Shown here piece after piece: positions 5,328-6,661 of a DNA stretch of 6,661 nucleotides. How positions within the stretch are numbered: position 1 is the stretch's first letter; each line of letters opens with the position of its first letter. Below the pieces are notes generated by a model. That model was not told the origin of the DNA, ran no database searches, and worked only from the letters and a program-made list of their open reading frames with translations. The stretch comes from Burkholderiales bacterium (GTDB taxonomy: Bacteria > Pseudomonadota > Gammaproteobacteria > Burkholderiales > SG8-39), in NCBI GenBank assembly GCA_016649475.1, contig JAENXP010000133.1:1-6661 (forward strand). Reading direction: 5' to 3'. The position numbers and the translations under genes were made by a program.

Positions 5328-6110
5328 TTATTTTCCCTGGAAACTGGGTTTGCGCTTTTCCATGAAGGCGCGCCGGCCTTCGCGGTAATCGTCGCTGTTG
5401 AAGCAGGTCTCGATCATGCGCGCAGCCGTTTCCAGGTCACGCACCGCGGAGTCCATTCCGGTCTGACGGATCGCGAACTTGGCCGCAGCCAGGGTGAGCG
5501 GTGCATTTTCCGCAATCATTTCGCAATACGCCGCGAACTCGCGGTCCAGATCGGCCACAGGCAGCACGCGGTTGACGAAGCCCATGCCCAGCGCATCGGC
5601 TGCATTGAATTTGCGCGCGGAAAAAAATATGTCGGAAGTGTTCGCCGCCCCGATGACCTGCGTAAAGCGCTTGATGCCGGTGTAGTTATAACCCAGCCCG
5701 AGCCGGCCCGCGGGCATGCGGAATACCGCGTCATCCGAGGCGATGCGCACGTCGCAGGCGGCGGCGAGCCCCAGCCCGCCCCCCATGCAGATGCCGCGGA
5801 TCTTGGCCACCACCGGTTTGCTGCAGTGCACCGGCGCTTCATAGGCGTCGACCACCGCCTGGTTGTAAATTGCCTGAGCCTCGGCGCTGCCGCGCGCCTT
5901 TTCGAACTGAGAAATGTCGGCTCCGGAAATGAACGCCTTGTCGCCGTCGCCGGTGATTACGACCAGGCGCACTTCGGGATCGGCGTCGAACGCGGCGATC
6001 GCTTTGGGCAGCGCCATCCACATGTCGTGCGAAACCGCGTTGAACTTGGTCGGGTTGGAAAAAATTACCCAGCCGACCCCGTTATCCTTGCGTGTAATCA
6101 GTTCAGCCAT
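5328..6110 (-). CDS. Enoyl-CoA hydratase/isomerase (crotonase) superfamily protein lacking both hydratase glutamates
   Basis: This 260-residue cytoplasmic protein is full length for the crotonase family. The CoA-binding and oxyanion-hole elements are present: FISGAD at 60-65 (A64) and GICMGGGLG at 106-114 (G111). The two catalytic glutamates of rat enoyl-CoA hydratase (E144, E164) align with G114 and A134, so simple hydratase activity is doubtful. The segment LGLGYNYTGI at 137-146 resembles LGVPYNLVGI of E. coli methylmalonyl-CoA decarboxylase, placing Y141 at the tyrosine proposed as its active-site residue; the decarboxylase histidine in SAGHD is alanine here. AAGGA at 6116-6120 lies upstream of the ATG at suitable spacing. 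The CoA-transferase gene lies 110 bp upstream in the same direction; a weak hairpin (GGGGAT 6142-6147 with ATCCCC 6165-6170) is in that gap. The likely role is an acyl-CoA conversion coupled to the transferase; the substrate is unknown. Confidence 0.9.
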   Translation of the reverse strand: MAELITRKDNGVGWVIFSNPTKFNAVSHDMWMALPKAIAAFDADPEVRLVVITGDGDKAFISGADISQFEKARGSAEAQAIYNQAVVDAYEAPVHCSKPVVAKIRGICMGGGLGLAAACDVRIASDDAVFRMPAGRLGLGYNYTGIKRFTQVIGAANTSDIFFSARKFNAADALGMGFVNRVLPVADLDREFAAYCEMIAENAPLTLAAAKFAIRQTGMDSAVRDLETAARMIETCFNSDDYREGRRAFMEKRKPSFQGK

Positions 6111-6220
6111 GCTGTTCCTTTAGAGTCTGCAACAAGAACGAGGGGATACGCTCCGAAGGTCTGGATCCCCCCGTGATCACCTGAATCGGTCGGTGGCAAA
6201 ATGACGTGCTTTAGCGGGCC

Positions 6221-6661
6221 TCAGACGACGCTGCTATTGCGCAAATTTGCGATTTCCGCGGCGCTATAGCCCGCCTCGGCCAGAATCTCGTCCGTATGCT
6301 GGCCGATTTCCGGAGTGGCGCTGGCCATCGTGGCCGGCGTGCGCGACAGGCCCACCGCCTGGTTGACCAGGCGAATCTCGCCCAGAGCCGGATGCTTCAC
6401 CTCGGCCGCTGCGTGAATATGCTGGACCTGCGGGTCGGCGAACACCTGGTCCATGCTGTAAATCGGCCCGCAGGGGACGCCGGCCGCGTTGAGGATGGAG
6501 ATCCATTCCTCGCTCGTCTTTGCTCTCAGCGCGGCGTTCAGTTCCGCGTTGAGCGACTTGCGGTTCTTGGCGCGATCGGCGCCGCTCGCGAATTCGGCGC
6601 GCTCGAGCAACTCCGCACGCCCGATGGCCGGGCAAAGGCGCTTCCACATGGCGCCTCCCGA
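6221..6661 (-). CDS. CaiB/BaiF (class III) CoA-transferase, C-terminal part, cut by window edge
   Basis: The last 146 codons and the TGA stop of a family III CoA-transferase are visible; usual length is about 380-410 residues, so more than half lies beyond the right edge. From the first visible codon, WKRLC at 6-10, ADRAKNR at 28-34, the hallmark GVPCGP at 61-66, FADPQ at 74-78 and the closing IGQHTDEIL are typical of the C-terminal region. The catalytic aspartate is in the missing N-terminal part. An internal ATG at 6649 is preceded by GGGAGG, but the reading frame is open to the window edge and the codons before it (Ser-Gly-Gly-Ala) fit the family alignment, so I treat that Met as internal. 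Such enzymes move CoA between organic acids. The crotonase gene follows 110 bp downstream, suggesting a shared catabolic step or operon. Confidence 0.9.
   Translation of the reverse strand, partial: SGGAMWKRLCPAIGRAELLERAEFASGADRAKNRKSLNAELNAALRAKTSEEWISILNAAGVPCGPIYSMDQVFADPQVQHIHAAAEVKHPALGEIRLVNQAVGLSRTPATMASATPEIGQHTDEILAEAGYSAAEIANLRNSSVV

Noticed and set aside
6142..6170. Hairpin GGGGAT/ATCCCC as terminator between the CoA-transferase and crotonase genes
   Set aside because: It has only a 6-bp stem with a 17-nt loop and no T tract on the minus strand; too weak to call.
6647..6661. ATG at 6649 with GGGAGG upstream as the true start of a short gene
   Set aside because: The frame continues open to the edge and the upstream codons fit the CoA-transferase alignment; a start here would remove the catalytic half. 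A truncated gene cannot be fully excluded without sequence beyond the edge.

Overview
The window is GC-rich proteobacterial DNA, most likely from a betaproteobacterium of the Burkholderiales type. This is inferred from protein style only: a LivJ-like periplasmic binding protein, a UspA-type stress protein behind an FNR/ANR box, and a crotonase-fold enzyme beside a CaiB/BaiF CoA-transferase. There are six protein genes, the last cut by the right edge. I see no rRNA, tRNA, CRISPR array, transposase or phage gene.

Layout: 1-236 is non-coding and holds a 183-nt structured repeat (copy 1). 237-1403 (-) is a periplasmic substrate-binding protein without visible permease or ATPase partners. A short divergent promoter region with two mirror-image GGCATATAAT decamers separates it from 1501-3561 (+), a molybdopterin/4Fe-4S oxidoreductase of unknown substrate. 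Next is 3731-4549 (+), an NYN (PIN-like) nuclease domain fused to an OST-HTH/LOTUS domain, an RNA-processing candidate. A 174-bp gap carries a perfect FNR-type box and two leader hairpins before 4724-5167 (+), a universal stress protein. The USP gene converges on 5328-6110 (-), a crotonase-superfamily protein, and between them lies a 95-nt second copy of the repeat. At the right end, 6221-6661 (-) is the C-terminal part of a class III CoA-transferase, lying upstream of the crotonase gene in the same direction.

The genes do not form one pathway. The CoA-transferase and crotonase pair probably act together on an acyl-CoA. The binding protein and molybdoenzyme share a divergent control region and may be co-regulated. 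The USP looks controlled by oxygen limitation on its own.

The most unusual signal is the repeat. Copy 1 contains two hairpins of identical geometry (21-bp stem, 9-nt loop) exactly 88 nt apart, and their loops are complementary to each other over all nine positions (one G-U). Copy 2 consists of the left arm of hairpin 1 joined to the right arm of hairpin 2 and is exactly 88 nt shorter. Base changes between the copies preserve pairing. I could not assign it to a named repeat family.
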